Of a DNA stretch of 64,000 bases, positions 35,500-48,745 are shown piece after piece (positions within the stretch are counted from its first letter, which is position 1; every line of letters begins with the position of its first letter). This stretch comes from Pontederia crassipes (taxonomy: Eukaryota; Streptophyta; Magnoliopsida; Commelinales; Pontederiaceae). The notes under the pieces are model-generated. The model saw only the letters and a list, made by a program, of their open reading frames with translations, searched no databases and was not told the origin of the DNA. The DNA lies in assembly GCA_030549335.1 (NCBI GenBank), contig CM060193.1:59735146-59799145 (forward strand), read 5' to 3'. Position numbers and translations under genes: made by a program.

Positions 35500-35812
35500 A
35501 GGTTATTTTCATAAAGTTTTTATAAATTATCATAATTTTTTTATTTAATTTTAAATTATGAACTTATTTTTTATCTTTAAATTATCACGATTTTTTTTTA
35601 TTTTAGTCATTCTGTTTATTACGTTTTCGTTACTATGAAAAAACTAATTATCCCTCCCTTCCTAACTTATCAAATAATAAATATAAAAAAGAAAGAAAAA
35701 AAAATGGAGGAGGGTAATTTAATTTGTTTCATAAATGATAATTTTTTTATCTATCAATTTGATTCTTCCAAGAAATTTTTTATTTTTTAAAAGAGGTTTA
35801 TATAAATAACCC
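35500..35812. mobile_element. Mutator-like MITE, 313 bp
   Basis: The left end AGGTTATTTTCATAAA and right end (GGGTTATTTATATAAA in reverse complement) form inverted repeats. The exact 9-bp duplication TAAAAATAA flanks it (35491-35499, 35813-35821). Copy B has an empty site near 53347-53361, which confirms the insertion boundaries. Confidence 0.85.
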
Positions 35813-35821
35813 TAAAAATAA

Positions 35822-37292
35822 CGGTATACAATTTTACGCATGCATTATCTTTCATATTTGTTTGGAAACACATGCTTATCTATATTCTGATATTTATATT
35901 AAATTTTAGTTACGAACGAGATTTTCTGGATGAGCATTTGTATTTCACATGTTAACCTATTTTTTAATTCATGCGCAGTATAAATTATGTAGTATATGTG
36001 TTTTGTGGCCTTTTGTTTTGGTAAAATTGATTTATTTTCCACTGTGTATATTAGCAATTAAATAAAAATTTGGGCATTAAATTTATCCAATTAATTATAT
36101 AATCACGTAATTAAATAAAAATTTCAATTGAAACTTTAAAATATTAATACAACAAATATAAATAATCTCAATCTCCCTTACAAAACAAAGCATGCGCTAA
36201 TAGTTTAATAATCGATAAATTTTATAAATAATTTAAATTTATATATAATGAAAACTGAGTTTGAGTTTTTTTTGTTAAAATATGGAGAATTAGTTTTTTC
36301 ATATTTATTTTTCGCTCAGCCGAGCACAATCTGGGTCCGGACTGCACCAAATTGGTCGGCCGAGAAAATACTTGGCCTGCCTTGGATTCGGTCTAAGATT
36401 GGGGTCGGTACGTACGGGTTTACAACGTAGAAATTCGATTCGTAACTCGGACCGGGTAATACATATTTTATAATATATTTCATATTAAATCTATAAACCT
36501 TCAATCATGATTCGTGACTCGTTAACCCATGAATTGAAAAATGAAATCCCTTACCTTAAAATTTAAGGGGCATTTATTAGATTACATAGCGATCTTCATG
36601 ACCTAACAGAAAGATTGTCACATATTAAATTATCAACAATGCACATTACTTTATTTACTATGTACGAGTAATCTTTTCAATAATTTAAATGACACTATAC
36701 GACTTCTACTAAAATACCTTTTATCACTAATATTAAGTTAAATATTATATAATCCAACTAAAAATTCAAATAAATTTCATAAATTAAATAAATGTAATTA
36801 TAAATATTTTATATCTTTTTTAAATGAAAATAATGGTAATGTATATAATATTTAAAATAGTAACTAAATATTAATATGCAATTCATGTGAATAATAATAA
36901 AAAATAATTTTAAATAAATTAATATTATTAATTATGATGATAATAATATTATTTGTTATTGTTATATGAATTTTTATATTTTATTTGTCGATTAAAGAGG
37001 GCATGAACGGAAAGAAAATAAAAATAGATTGGCAATCTTAGTCAATGTGAATTTTCACTTGGCAATCCAAATTATTTGTAAATTAAAATAAAATAAACAA
37101 AGTAATGTGGTGGGCGCATATAATTTAACTTCATATTACGAAAGATTACTTGTAGAGAAACGTCCCTACGTATAAGAATGATTTGTGACCCATTTGTTGC
37201 AATTTACGCTTTTAGCTTATATAGAAAAAGTGTTGCGAATGCCATAAATTAGATTCTTGGTTCTAATAGTTGTGTACTGTGATATTTTTCTT
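35822..37292. other. Remnant of the shared intergenic region and truA intron 1 (copy A)
   Basis: 35822-36060 matches 53360-53600 of copy B. From about 36330 to 37140 similarity is lost where truA exon 1 should lie, and only AT-rich DNA is present. Similarity to copy B's intron 1 returns at about 37160-37292. Confidence 0.6.
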
Positions 37293-38332
37293 GGCTGCGT
37301 TTGGTTGCAGAACAAAGGGTAGAACAACCCTTTGCTCTGCCAAACGCCTTATACGACGGGAACTTATACGTGATGTACGACAGTAACTTTTGGCAAAAAG
37401 TTTCCGCTGTAAGTTCTTGCTAATTGCAAGAACAATCATATATTTTTTTAATTTTTTTCATAGGTTTAAAAGTAGTTCCAAAAGTAGGTGGAGCTACTTT
37501 TAGAACTATAACTTATTATTTTAATATTATTATATATATTATATTCTTATATATTATATACATATATATTATATTTATTTATTATTTATACATTATCATA
37601 AATTTATAATTTATTTAGTTATAATAACAAAAAGTACATTTATTATTTATTACAATTTACTTTGTGTTATAATAAAACAAAATTTTCCATTATTATTTAT
37701 TATGAAAATATATATTTTCTTGTTTAAATGTTGACATAAATATTTTTATTTATTACTTATAATATATCATAATAAAAATTAATTAGTATGATATTAGTAT
37801 AATTATTAATTATGGTATTCAAAATAAATTATAATTATATAATTATTTTTATATAAATATGATGTTAAATTATCTTTTATATTTCATGTTTTAGTTATTA
37901 ATTAGTTTATCTTAAAATTTTTTTCTTCTATCTAATTTGATAATTATAAATATTTTATTAATTAAACTATTCAATTAGTTTTTAAAAATTTATATTATAT
38001 TTGAATCTTAAGATGTACGTAAATTGTAATATTAATAATATTTAAAATATTTAATAAAATAAATCAATAATACAATAATATAATAATTTATATACATTAT
38101 AATATTAATAACATATTTTTATTTACTATAATTTTATATCTCATAAAATAATAAATTATATTTTTAGTTCTTACTTTTTATCCAAACACCTACTAAAAAT
38201 TATCTATCAAATCAACTTTTTAAATCCCCATCATTACACTTTTTCATCCAAACACCAATCCAAACTTTTCTATCAAATCGATTAGTTCTCGAGAACTTAC
38301 GAGAACTTAAAATCTCCAATCCAAACATAGCC
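37293..38332. mobile_element. PIF/Harbinger-type MITE, 1040 bp
   Basis: Left terminus GGCTGCGTTTGG and right terminus GGCTATGTTTGG (reverse complement), with 3-bp flank CTT on both sides (37290-37292, 38333-38335). It is the same family as 10655-11346. It sits in intron 1 of the truA pseudogene. The corresponding place in copy B (near 54438) is empty. Confidence 0.83.
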
Positions 38333-38410
38333 CTTGGACGCAGAAGCAAAGTGAATTATTAACTAGCAAGTACAATTATTTTTTTCAGGAGGCTTTCCAT
38401 AAATTCCTTG

Positions 38411-40335
38411 TGTTGGAGCAAAGTTGTTAATCCCTATATAATTATATTTTGATGATACAAATCTCAAAAGATTGGAGTTATATTCAAAATGTCGAAAAAG
38501 TTTAAATAGAAATGAGTGACTTCATGCACTAAACTTTTAGTTTGCATGAGATTTATATTAAGAGGTGAATATAAAAGTTATAGATAACTTTCTTATCTTT
38601 GTAGAAAATTAAGAATTACCTCATTAGGACAACTACATAAAACGTTGTGTTTAAACAAGTGAAGTTTGAAAAGTTTAAATTGCATTTGATATTTTTATGT
38701 ACTAAACTTGTACTTAATATTTGAGTATTCCATCATGAGATTTGGATAAAGAGATTAATATAAAAGTTATATATAATCCTCTTATATTTTCATAGAATTA
38801 AGAATCATCTCATTTGGATAACCATATCAAAAGTTATGCAAAAAATAGTGAAGATCAACCAGTTCTATTCAAAGTTGATAATTTTATGTGCTGAACTTTC
38901 ATTAAATATTTGATTACTTTATCAATTGATTTAGGATAAGATGTGAGCATGAAAATTGTAAATAAAAGTGTTAGCTTTTCATAAAATCAAATATCATCTC
39001 ATTTGGATATTGGTATGAAAGTTATGTATAAAAGAGTAAATATATAAAATGTTTCGTTTGAAATGGACAACTTTGTGTACTAAACTTTGAATTAATATTG
39101 GACTATGATTTCATTAGATTTTGGATGAATGATGAACATAAAATTGTAGAGAATTATGTTATATTACCATAGGATAAAAATGAATTCATTTGGATACTTG
39201 TATGAAAAATTATGTATAAATGAGTAAGGTCTATAAAGTTTAATTTGAAATTGACAACTTTATGTACTGAACTTTCATTGAATATTTGACTATGATCTCA
39301 TTGGATTTTGGATGAATGATGAATACAAAAGTTGTAGAGAATTTTGTTATCTTTCCATAGAATTAAATATCATCTCATTTGGATAACGGTGCAAAAAGTT
39401 ATGTATAAAAGAGTGCAGGTCCATCAGGCTGTCAATGACAAAACGGTCGACCGATACATTAATGTCGACCGTTATGGGTAAAAAAAGATGAATGGTTTAA
39501 AACGAATGACCGAAGATGCTGTCGGAACGATCGCTAATCACAAAGAACAAATACATTTCTAAAATGGACGATCGAAACATAACGGTCGACCGTTATGGGA
39601 ACAAAGGCAACAACAACGACTACAATCCTTCTACGGACTACCATCAACGGATAACTGCGCAAAAAAGATAAGCATAACGGCTAGTTACTATTCAAAATGG
39701 TCTAAAACGGTCGACCGTTAAGCTGACAGCACAATCTTTTTGAATTACTTTACAACGGCTAAATTTTTAAAATAAGCCTATAAAATGGATACAAAAGATT
39801 GAAGAAAGACCAACTAAGCAAGGCAAAACATTCTAGAGTTCTCTTCAAATCCAAAGCATTTTTCTTGAGCCAAAGTTGCAAATCATCCCTTCCCTCTTCT
39901 AGTTTCTAAGTGTAAACATTCTTTGTAAGAAGAGAGAATTTAAGGAATTTTTTTTTTTGTTTAGAGAGTTTGAGAGCTCTTTGTAAAAAGAGGTATGCCT
40001 TACCTCTTGAGCAAAGAAGAAAGCATTATTGTGTAAAAAGATTTATTCTCTTCCTACAAGAAAAGAGAAAGTTAGTAAATCTCCGACGGTCTCGAGGTCG
40101 AGAAGTCGGAGCGGGGACGTAGGCCAAGGTGTGGCCGAACCTCGTTAATAAACCACCGTGCATCTCGAGTTTATCTTTCTCTCTCTCCTTCCTACTCTAT
40201 TATGCATGTAATTTGACTGCTATTATGTTGGTTTAAATATTAACGAATCAATTTTAAGCTTCCACGATAATTTTTGTGAAATCGGTGTTTTCGATTTAAA
40301 CACTAATTCACCCCCTCTTGGTGCCTTGTGATTCA
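38411..40335 (+). repeat. 5' LTR of the non-autonomous element
   Basis: Starts TGTTGGAGCAAAG. The inner boundary is approximate (about 40335) because the end and PBS are altered. Near its 3' part it keeps the conserved CTCCGACGGTCTCGAGG block and ~190 bp that have been deleted from the 3' LTR. Confidence 0.85.
38517..39430 (+). repeat. Five ~185-bp degenerate tandem units in the LTR
   Basis: Each unit carries an ACTAAACTT/ACTGAACTT start (38520, 38693, 38883, 39070, 39258), a GATTTTGGAT-like middle, CATCTCATTTGGATA and TTATGTATAAAAGAGT near the end. Spacing is about 173-190 bp. The solo LTR at 46209 has a single unit. Confidence 0.8.
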
Positions 40336-40380
40336 AATCAAGGCTACTCTTATTTTAAAGATTTAATAATCTTTTAGAGC

Positions 40381-41613
40381 ATGACACTATTTTTGGAAGA
40401 ATGTCATTTTATTTTCGACCCACCGAGTTTTAAAGATCATTCTTTTTTTCTTGAAAAATTAGAATGAAAGTTTATATTTGTTCTATTGATTTTGATATGT
40501 GGGAAGTTTTGGAAAATAGTTTTGAAAAACCAAAGAAAATTATAAATGGTGTTTTTATTGATCTTCCATTTTTTGAATATGACGATTTTCAAATATCGAT
40601 TGAAAAACTTGACTACAATGCCAAAAATGTCTTTTATTCCTCTTTAGATTCTTATGGTATGAATCTTATTTCTAAATGCTCCATTTCTCATGAGATTTGA
40701 CAAGTTTTGTTAAATAGTTATGAAGGGAGTGACTTTGACAAAAATGACACATCGTATGTGGACAATGAAGAAAATGATAGTTTTACATTCACGACATTCA
40801 AAGATAAAGTGTTATGCTTAATGGCCAAAAGTGAGGATAATAAGATAACTTCATCTTCTTCTTCTAGTGATAGTGATGATAATGTTGATATTGCTCTTGA
40901 TGTTCATAAAGAATTTTCATCTCTTATTCAAAAGCATCTTTTTCTTAAAAAGAAAAATGAAACATTAATGAATGAGTATATTGCTTTGAAAAATGATTTT
41001 GAAAATTTAAAAAATGAAAAGAATGCATGCTTAATTGAAAATGAAACTTTGATAAAGAAAATTGATTTACTCTTCTTGAAAATTAAAAATTATGAAGTTT
41101 TGAAGGTAGAAAACTCAAAGTTGATTATATTACAAAATGAATCACAAAAGAAAATAAGTTATTTACAAAATGCTTCACATAATAAAAGTGCTATGCCTTT
41201 GATACATACTAGGAATGTTCAAAAGGCTATTAAAATGTTTGCAAACTCTAATGATTATAGAAAGAAAATGAACTTGAAGAAAAAATGTCAAAAATACAAA
41301 ATGATATTATTTGAAATATTCTTATTCTTCAAAATCAAAGCATGCCAATGATTATTATTTGAAGAATAAACATTATTATGATCGCTCTTTTAATGTTAAA
41401 CATTTTCATGCTTCTAATTATGATTATTCAAAGTTGAAATATGATCAAAATAATTGTGTTATACCATATACTATTTGTCATTATTGTAATACTCATGGTC
41501 ATTATTCATTTGAATGTCAAATTAAAAAATCTACTAATATGGGCATGAAATTGATGTGGATTCCTAAAGGAATCAAAATTAATCATGTTGGACCCAAACA
41601 AGTTTGGGTATAG
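40381..41613 (+). pseudogene. Gag remnant of the non-autonomous LTR element
   Basis: Open pieces 40464-40700, 40707-41351 and 41311-41613 give VYICSIDFDMWEVLENSF (compare YVCSIDIDIWDIIENNF in the Copia gag at 21062), an acidic coiled-coil-like middle rich in Glu/Lys/Asn, and one zinc knuckle CHYCNTHGHYSFEC followed by GPKQVWV. Stops and a frame change separate the pieces. A TGA near 40461 interrupts the frame that begins at the ATG at about 40381. Confidence 0.82.
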
Positions 41614-44600
41614 CAAATAATTTTTTTTGTAGGTGTGCTTCACAATGAATGAGAAGAATGATTCAAGCAAAGTGAAGACACACATTTTTTTGGTAAAAGT
41701 ATCATTGAAGTAAAATTTTTTCTTCACATATTATGACATATGATATTTAAAAATGAGCATTTAATGTGTCCATTCTTGATCATGATTATACACAAGCTCA
41801 AATGTATAAAAGTCTTTAAATCTTCATGTTGACAAAAAATTATGATACTTTCTATGATTAAGTGTGAATGTGCATTTTGATTTGATATACAAAACTTTTG
41901 ATGATTTTGTGACTTGAACTAAATATCTATTTTATAAAAGTTGTATTTTATTTTGATGATAAATACTTGTATATAAAATTAAGATGATCTTACTTTTACT
42001 CATAAAGATCTACAACATTAGGGTTTATCTTGATATTTTTAAATATTTGTGAGGAGTGCGTAATGATAATATTTTGAATTTAATTTTGTGCAACAATTAT
42101 TTGAGATTTAAATTTATTTACTAGTTATCATAATTTTTACACAAGACTATGATTATTTTTTTTAAAAAAATTAAAGTCTTGTGCATAATTGGACCATTCT
42201 ATTTTGAAAATGATTATGTCTACATATGTTTAACCCTTAAAAATGTGAGCAAGTATAATTGATTATGCTATTATTAGCTTTTATTTAAACATTTGATGCA
42301 TTATAATTTTGAAATTAAAAATGACTTATAAATTTGGAATTTAAACATAAGAACAACTTTTTGAAAACAAAGTTAGAGAGAGTTTTAAATTTTGATATCA
42401 TAATTTCTTTTGACTTGTGATAATGTACTTGAAAAATATCCTTCCTCACATGTTAAATAAAGTAAACAATATGCATATCTTAATCCATTGCCACATCTAT
42501 TATAATTGTCATTATGATTTGGCAAAAGAAAATAATATATGTGATAATCTTTGATAAATATTTTATCTATTAATATTTGAGAATCATTTATGCAAAATTA
42601 AGTTGAATACAAATTTAAGAAATATTTTGGACATCATTATGCTTACTTTTATGAATCTATATATGTTCATGATAATGCTTGAAATATAATTTCTATTTGT
42701 TATGCATATAAATTTCATGATCACTATTTTCTTTTATGTGTAGTTGAACAAACTAATTATGGTGAAATGAAATTATTTCTAAAAAGATATGTGACTAACA
42801 ACCTTGGACCCAAACAAATTTTGGTACCAAAATTGATCTTTTACTTGTAGGTTTGCGTCACATGAAAAGAAATATGAAAATAAAGTTGAAATGAAATGGA
42901 CACATAAAGTTTCCGATAAAAGTATTTTGTGTACGAAAATGAAAATTTGAACTCATTTTAATGTGATGCATATTTATGCTTTGGATTTGTCTATTTATTA
43001 TTATAAAGATAAACATTGACAAAATATTATGATTTTTATGCATACTAAAATTATCTTGCTTATCTAATCTTGTAAATTCCTATATTACTCATTTTGATTA
43101 AATATGCTTAAAGATTATGATCATTGCTAAGTTGACATTTTTGGACTATCATACTAATTCAATGTGAAAATCATATTTGATGAAATAAGAGCATTTATAT
43201 CAATACTAAAATTTGCCAGCATGATTCTTCACACTCAAAATACGTTGATTATGGTATTAAGCATGTATAATTAATTTATTTGAACATTGTGTACTATTTT
43301 GCATCTTGATATTTGTGATCCTACAATGATTCAATATAGTTAAAAGATGCCTATAATTTTGAAGTATAAAAGAATTATATTTTTATGAGTAAAAATTATT
43401 AAATGGTTTTGTTGGATTGAAATTTGATTATCACATGTTTTTTTTGTTGATGACACTTGATGTTTTAATATATTGAATTAAGAATTAAATATCTTTTGAA
43501 TATTTAGAAATGTAAACTTATGAAAAATTTCTAAATTAATATATAATATCTTCTTATTGACTTGTGATAATATATGCTTGTAAAATTTATGTTGTTCACA
43601 TGTCAAAGGAAAGATGATTATATGCCTATAAAGAAGAAGACTTCTAAACTTGAATGCTTGACACTATATTTATATGACTTATGTTATGAGTTTTATGTGC
43701 ATGAACATATTATGAATTTTGACTTATCATTTATACATGCACATTATGACGTGGAATAAGATGATTGATCATATTGGTGTTCCATTTGAAAATTATTGCA
43801 TAAGACATCTAATTGCTAAACTCTATGCTTATGCACATATTTGAAATGAATCATATCACTAAAGAAATCATATACATCTTCTATTAAAGTTAATTTGTAT
43901 GCTCATTTTTGTGAAATACTTTGACATGTATTTTATTTTTTCATATTTGAAATTATCATGTCATGAAATAAAAGTTATTTCTCTAATTCATAATTTGAAA
44001 TAACTACTTTAAGAAAGAAGGAGCATATAAAAGACTAAATTTTGAATACCTTTTAGTTTCATTTTTTGTCACCAATTTTGATTATTATCTTGTGACAAAT
44101 AAAGAAAAAGAAAAATGGATTTGAGTGAGTGCAAACACAAATTTTATGATAAATGTATTGTTTTAAACTTGGATATACTTTTTGTGTCACAATTATTTGT
44201 GCTTGTCTATTAGTAATCATAATTTGTGCACAAACCTATGCTTATTGGAAAAATAATTTTTGGGTGTATGTTTGACTTTGAAAATGCTTATACTATTTAT
44301 CATGCTTAGTCGTTAAAATTTGTAAGTATATATATTTATTTAGTTAAAATTGAAATTGAAAGAAGTTTTAGTTAAAATTTGGAAAACTTTTAAAATATCA
44401 TATACCTTACTTGTATTTTTCTTGGTAAATGAACTCTTGTTCTATAAGATTAATGTGCATTAATTTATATGATCATGATTTGTTATCATTTGAGTAACCA
44501 TATATCATATGATACATGACTATCTATGAAATTTGAAATAATATGTTATCATATTATAAGGCATTTTGACTTGTGTACTAATGTATTTACATTTGAGATA

Positions 44601-45707
44601 TTTATGTTATATCATGAAAAATATCAACTATATGAGTTATATGAGCATGGATTTACATTTTCATGATTTGAAAAATTATTTTATTATCATATTTTAGTAC
44701 ACATCCTTTAATTTTCAAATCTTTATGTTATGAAAATTAAATTTTGACTCGTTATTCACAATGTTATATTGTTATTGGTTCTTTCAAAGAAAAGATAAAC
44801 ATAGAAAGAATTAAAGTAACATAGAAAGAGAGAGAAATTTGATCATAATGATAGGGGGAGCTTGTTCAAAAGTTTGAAAGATTTTTTTCTCCCTTCACTT
44901 TGAATATTGTTTTGTTACCATCTATCTTTATTGTCAAATTCTTGATTATTTGATATAATTCAGTTTAGATTTGACATATCATTGTTGTCTCAAAATTTTA
45001 TGCAATATTTTAATTCCTTATATGATATTTTGAGAAATATTATTCATAACTCCTAATTAAATTTGATTTCATTTTTACCTCTATGAACCCGTCATAAACT
45101 TAGGGGGAGCTATTTTTGCCTATTGCATATATTATTACTTATATGACAAAAGGGGGAGAAATATATTGTAAGGAGGATGATATGATTATGAGAAATTTAT
45201 ATATTATTTCTTATATACTTCATGTGCAAATTATTTTTTGATGAAACGAAAAGGGAAGAAATATAGGAGAAATATGAGAGAAATTTATATAAATGTGGAC
45301 CTCCTAAATATAACTTTATAAGAAAAGTACCTTACAATTAAGACAAGAGGAAGAAATATAAGAGATATGATAAAAACGATTATATAAGAGAAATATATAT
45401 AGACCCCTAATTTATGATGTGGACTTTTTGAATATAACTCTATATGAAAAGTATCTTACAATTAAGATAAGAGGAAGTAATATAAGAGATATGATAAAAG
45501 TATTTATATAGGAGAAATATATATAAACCCCTGATTTATTATGTGGACTTCTTGAATATAACTCTATATGAAAAGTGCCTTACAATTAAGACTTATGTGC
45601 ATATCTACTATTGTAAGGAAAGCTTAGTTTTAAGGGGAGTGAAATTTCGATTTTGATATATTTTCCTTCCCAATTTATATACTTTTCATATTTCTCGATT
45701 TGTCTTC
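41614..45707 (+). other. Pol-less interior with degenerate ~1.1 kb internal repetition
   Basis: AT-rich, closed in all frames. The GGACCCAAACAA(G/A)TTTGGGT-like end of gag and its downstream TTTGTAGGT text (41587-41640) recur at 42803-42860. The segment with TGACTTGTGATAAT recurs at about 42412 and 43557, and the ATTATTTGTGCTTG/CACAA region near 44190 echoes 42090. Several GGGGGAG purine tracts occur before the true PPT (44852, 45103, 45152). Confidence 0.55.
45225..45600 (+). repeat. 124-bp tandem repeat, about three units
   Basis: The block CTTACAATTAAGA recurs at 45331, 45455 and 45579 (exact 124-bp spacing), with CTATATGAAAAGT and AAGAGGAAG(A/T)AATATAAGAG in register. It lies just before the PPT of the LTR element. 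Confidence 0.92.
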
Positions 45708-45724
45708 ATAAAAAAGGGGGAGAT
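45708..45724 (+). other. Polypurine tract of the non-autonomous LTR element
   Basis: ATAAAAAAGGGGGAGAT immediately precedes the 3' LTR start TGCTGGAGC. Confidence 0.88.
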
Positions 45725-48700
45725 TGCTGGAGCAAAATTGTTAATCCCTATATAATTATATTTTGATGATACAAACCTCAAAAGATTGAAGTTGTATTTA
45801 AAATGTCGAAAAAGTTTAAATAGAAATGAGTGACTTCATGCACTAAACTTTTAATTAATATTTGTCTATGTTCGCATGAGATTTATATTAAGATGTGAGT
45901 ATAAAAGTTATAGATAACTTTCTTATCTTTGTAGAAAATTAAGAATTACCTCATTAGGACAACCACATAACATGTTGTGTTTAAACAAGTGAAGTTTGAA
46001 AAGTTCAAATTGCATTTGATATTTTTATGTACTAAACTTGTACTTAATATTTGAGTATTCCATCATGAGATTTGGATAAAGAGATTAATATAAAAATTAT
46101 ATATAATCCTCTTATATTTTCATAGAATTAAGAATCATCTCATTTAAATAACCATATCAAAAGTTATGCCAAAAATAGTGAAGATCGACAAGTTCTATTC
46201 GAAGTTGATGTTGGGTTAAAGTTTCAATGACATATGAAATTATATTTTGATGAAACAAACCTCAAAAGATTAAAATGCTGAAAAAGTCCAAGAAAAAGAA
46301 ATAACTTTATGCACAAACTTTGATTACATAATTGACTATGAAATGATTAGATTTTGGATGAATATGACAGTGAATTTGTAGAGAATTCTGTTACCTTTCC
46401 ATGGACTCTAAGATCATCTAATTTGGATAACTGTGCAGAAAGTTATGATCAAAAGAGTGCAGGTCAGTTAACTTGCCGGTCGACGCAAAGAAGACCGGTC
46501 GATAGTCCGGTCGATCAAATGAAGATGTCGGTCGACCGATCCAGAACCGGTTGACGTCGAAACTATACCGGTCGACAGTCTGGTCGAAGCACCGGTCGAC
46601 CGATCAGCTCAACGGCTATAAATCAAAATTGCGAGACTATACCGGTCGAGACACCGATCGATAGTCTGGTCGACTGATCAGCTGCGATAAGTAGAGAAAT
46701 GGCGCAACGGTCACATAGACCGGTCGACCAGTCCAAAATTTCGATCGACCGGCCTCCGAGTCAAATGAACAGTAACAGTCAAATTTGAAGGAGAAATTTG
46801 TGGAATGATTTCTGGACGAATTTTTCACACATTGAAAGCTATAAAAGGAGTGCCAAAGCCAGAGGTAAAAGCACTCATTCACTCATTGAAAAAAAACTTC
46901 AAGTTGTCAAAGAGAAATCATTTCTTAAAGTTTTCATTTTATAACTTTCTCGTTCTTTCTCTCTTCTTCTCTTGTGAGCTTAGCTTTGTAAAAGAGAGAA
47001 ACACCTTTGTTCAGAAAAATTAGAGAAAGCTCCTGTGTAAAAGAGGTTCAAAATCTTATCTCTTGAGCGAGAGAAATAGATTAACTTCTTAGGAGGAGAG
47101 GTTCCTTGCCTCTCGAAGCGAAGAAAAAGACGGTGGTGTCAAGGGCTTTCTTCCTTGCCTCATTTGGAATAAAGAAAGTGCTAGTGGAATCTCCGGCGGT
47201 CTCGAGGTCGAGAAGTCGGAGCGGGAACGTAGGCCAAGGTGTGGCCGAACCTCGTCAACAAACCACCGTGTCCATTTGAGTTTGATTTCCTCTCTCTCTC
47301 CCCCATTCATATTGGATTTATGATCTGAATTATAAAGGATTTAAGAATCGGTTTTGTGTTTCCGCGACGGTTTGTGTGAAATTGATATTTTCAATTGAAC
47401 ATCAATTCACCCCCCCTCTTGGTGCTCTTTGAGATCCTACAGTTGATAATTTTATGTGCTAAACTTTCATTAAATATTTGATTACTTTATCAACTGATTT
47501 GGGATAAGAGGTGAGCACGAAAATTATAATAAAAGTGTTAGCTTTTCATAGAATGAAATATCATCTCATTTGGATATTGGCATGAAAGTTATGTATAAAA
47601 GAGTAAATATATAAAATGTTTCATTTGAAATGGACAGCCTTGTGTACTAAACTTTGAATTAATATTAGATTATGATCTCATTAGATTTTGGATGAATGAT
47701 GAACATAAAATTGTAGAGAATTCTGTTATATTACCATAGGATAAAAATGAACTCATTTGGATACTTGTATGAAAAATTATGTATAAATGAGTAAGGTCTA
47801 TAAAGTTTAATTTGAAATTGACAACTTTATGTACTGAACTTTGATTGAATATTTGACTATGATCTCATTGGATTTTGGGTGAATGATGAATACAAAAGTT
47901 GTAGAGCATTTTGTTACCTTCCCATAAAATTAAATCATTTGGATAACTGTGCAAAAAGTTATGTATAAAAGAGTGCAAATCTATCAGGCTATCAATGACA
48001 AAACAGTCGACCGATACATTAATGGTCGACCGTTATGGATAAAAAGACGAACGGTTTAAAACGGACGACCGAATGTGCTGTCAGAATGATCGCTAATCAC
48101 AGAGAACAAACACATTTCTAAAACGGACGATCGAAACATTAACGATCGACCGTTATGAGAGCAAATGCAACATCAACGATTAAAATCCTTCTATGGACTA
48201 CCATCAACGGATAACTGCGCAGAAAAGACAAGCACAACGACTAGTTACTATTCAAAATGGTCAATCGTTATCTAAAACGGTCGACCGTTAAATAGCTGAC
48301 ATCACAATTTTTTTGAATTACTTTACAACGGTCAAATTTTCAAGAGAATCCTATAAAAGAGATCAAAAAAATTGAAGGAAGACCAACTAAGCAAGACAAA
48401 TCATTCTAGAGTTCCCTTCAAATTCAAAGCATTTTTCTTGTGCAAAAGTTGCAAATCATCCGTTTCTTCTTCTAATTTCTAAGTGTAAACATTCTTTGTA
48501 AGAAGAGAGAATTTAAAGAAATTTTTTTTGTTTAGAGAGTTTGAGATCTTCTTGTAAGAAGAGTGCGTCTCGAGTTTATCTTTCTCTCTCTCCTTCCTAC
48601 TTTATTATGCATGTGATTTGATTGCTATTGTGTTGATTTAAATATTAATGAATCGATTTTAAACTTTCGCGATGATTTTTGTAAAATCGATATTTTTGAT

Positions 48701-48745
48701 TTAAACACCAATTCACTCCCCCTCTTGATGCCTTGTGATCCTACA
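45725..48745 (+). repeat. 3' LTR of the non-autonomous element, carrying a nested solo LTR
   Basis: 3021 bp including the solo LTR and its duplicated 5 bp; about 1.78 kb without them. It ends GATCCTACA at 48745. It keeps ATTAATATTTGTCTATG near 45856, which the 5' LTR has lost, and lacks ~190 bp near 48564 that the 5' LTR retains. Confidence 0.9.
46209..47441 (+). mobile_element. Solo LTR of a third related family, 1233 bp
   Basis: It runs from TGTTGGGTT to GATCCTACA with an exact 5-bp duplication GTTGA (46204-46208, 47442-47446). It holds a dense GGTCGACC/CCGGTCGA array (46478-46760), a conserved CTCGAGGTCGAGAAGTCGGAG block (about 47198) and the TTCACCCCCC-TCTTGGTGC end shared with the other LTRs here. 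No internal region: recombination between its LTRs removed it. Confidence 0.92.

Larger units (their letters stand above)
38411..48745 (+). mobile_element. Non-autonomous Copia-related LTR element, 10.3 kb, in truA exon 2
   Basis: LTRs 38411-40335 and 45725-48745, PPT at 45708-45724, target duplication CCTTG (38406-38410, 48746-48750). The interior has gag-like remnants only. No protease, integrase, reverse transcriptase or RNase H is visible, so movement would have needed proteins from a relative. The LTR shares R-region and GGTCGACC-type motifs with the Copia element at 12361-22495. The junction after the left LTR lacks a recognisable PBS (deleted or rearranged). A solo LTR is nested inside the right LTR. 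Confidence 0.92.

Noticed and set aside
42858..43759. Short frames inside the non-autonomous LTR element
   Set aside because: Chance frames in AT-rich non-coding interior; none continues gag or resembles pol.
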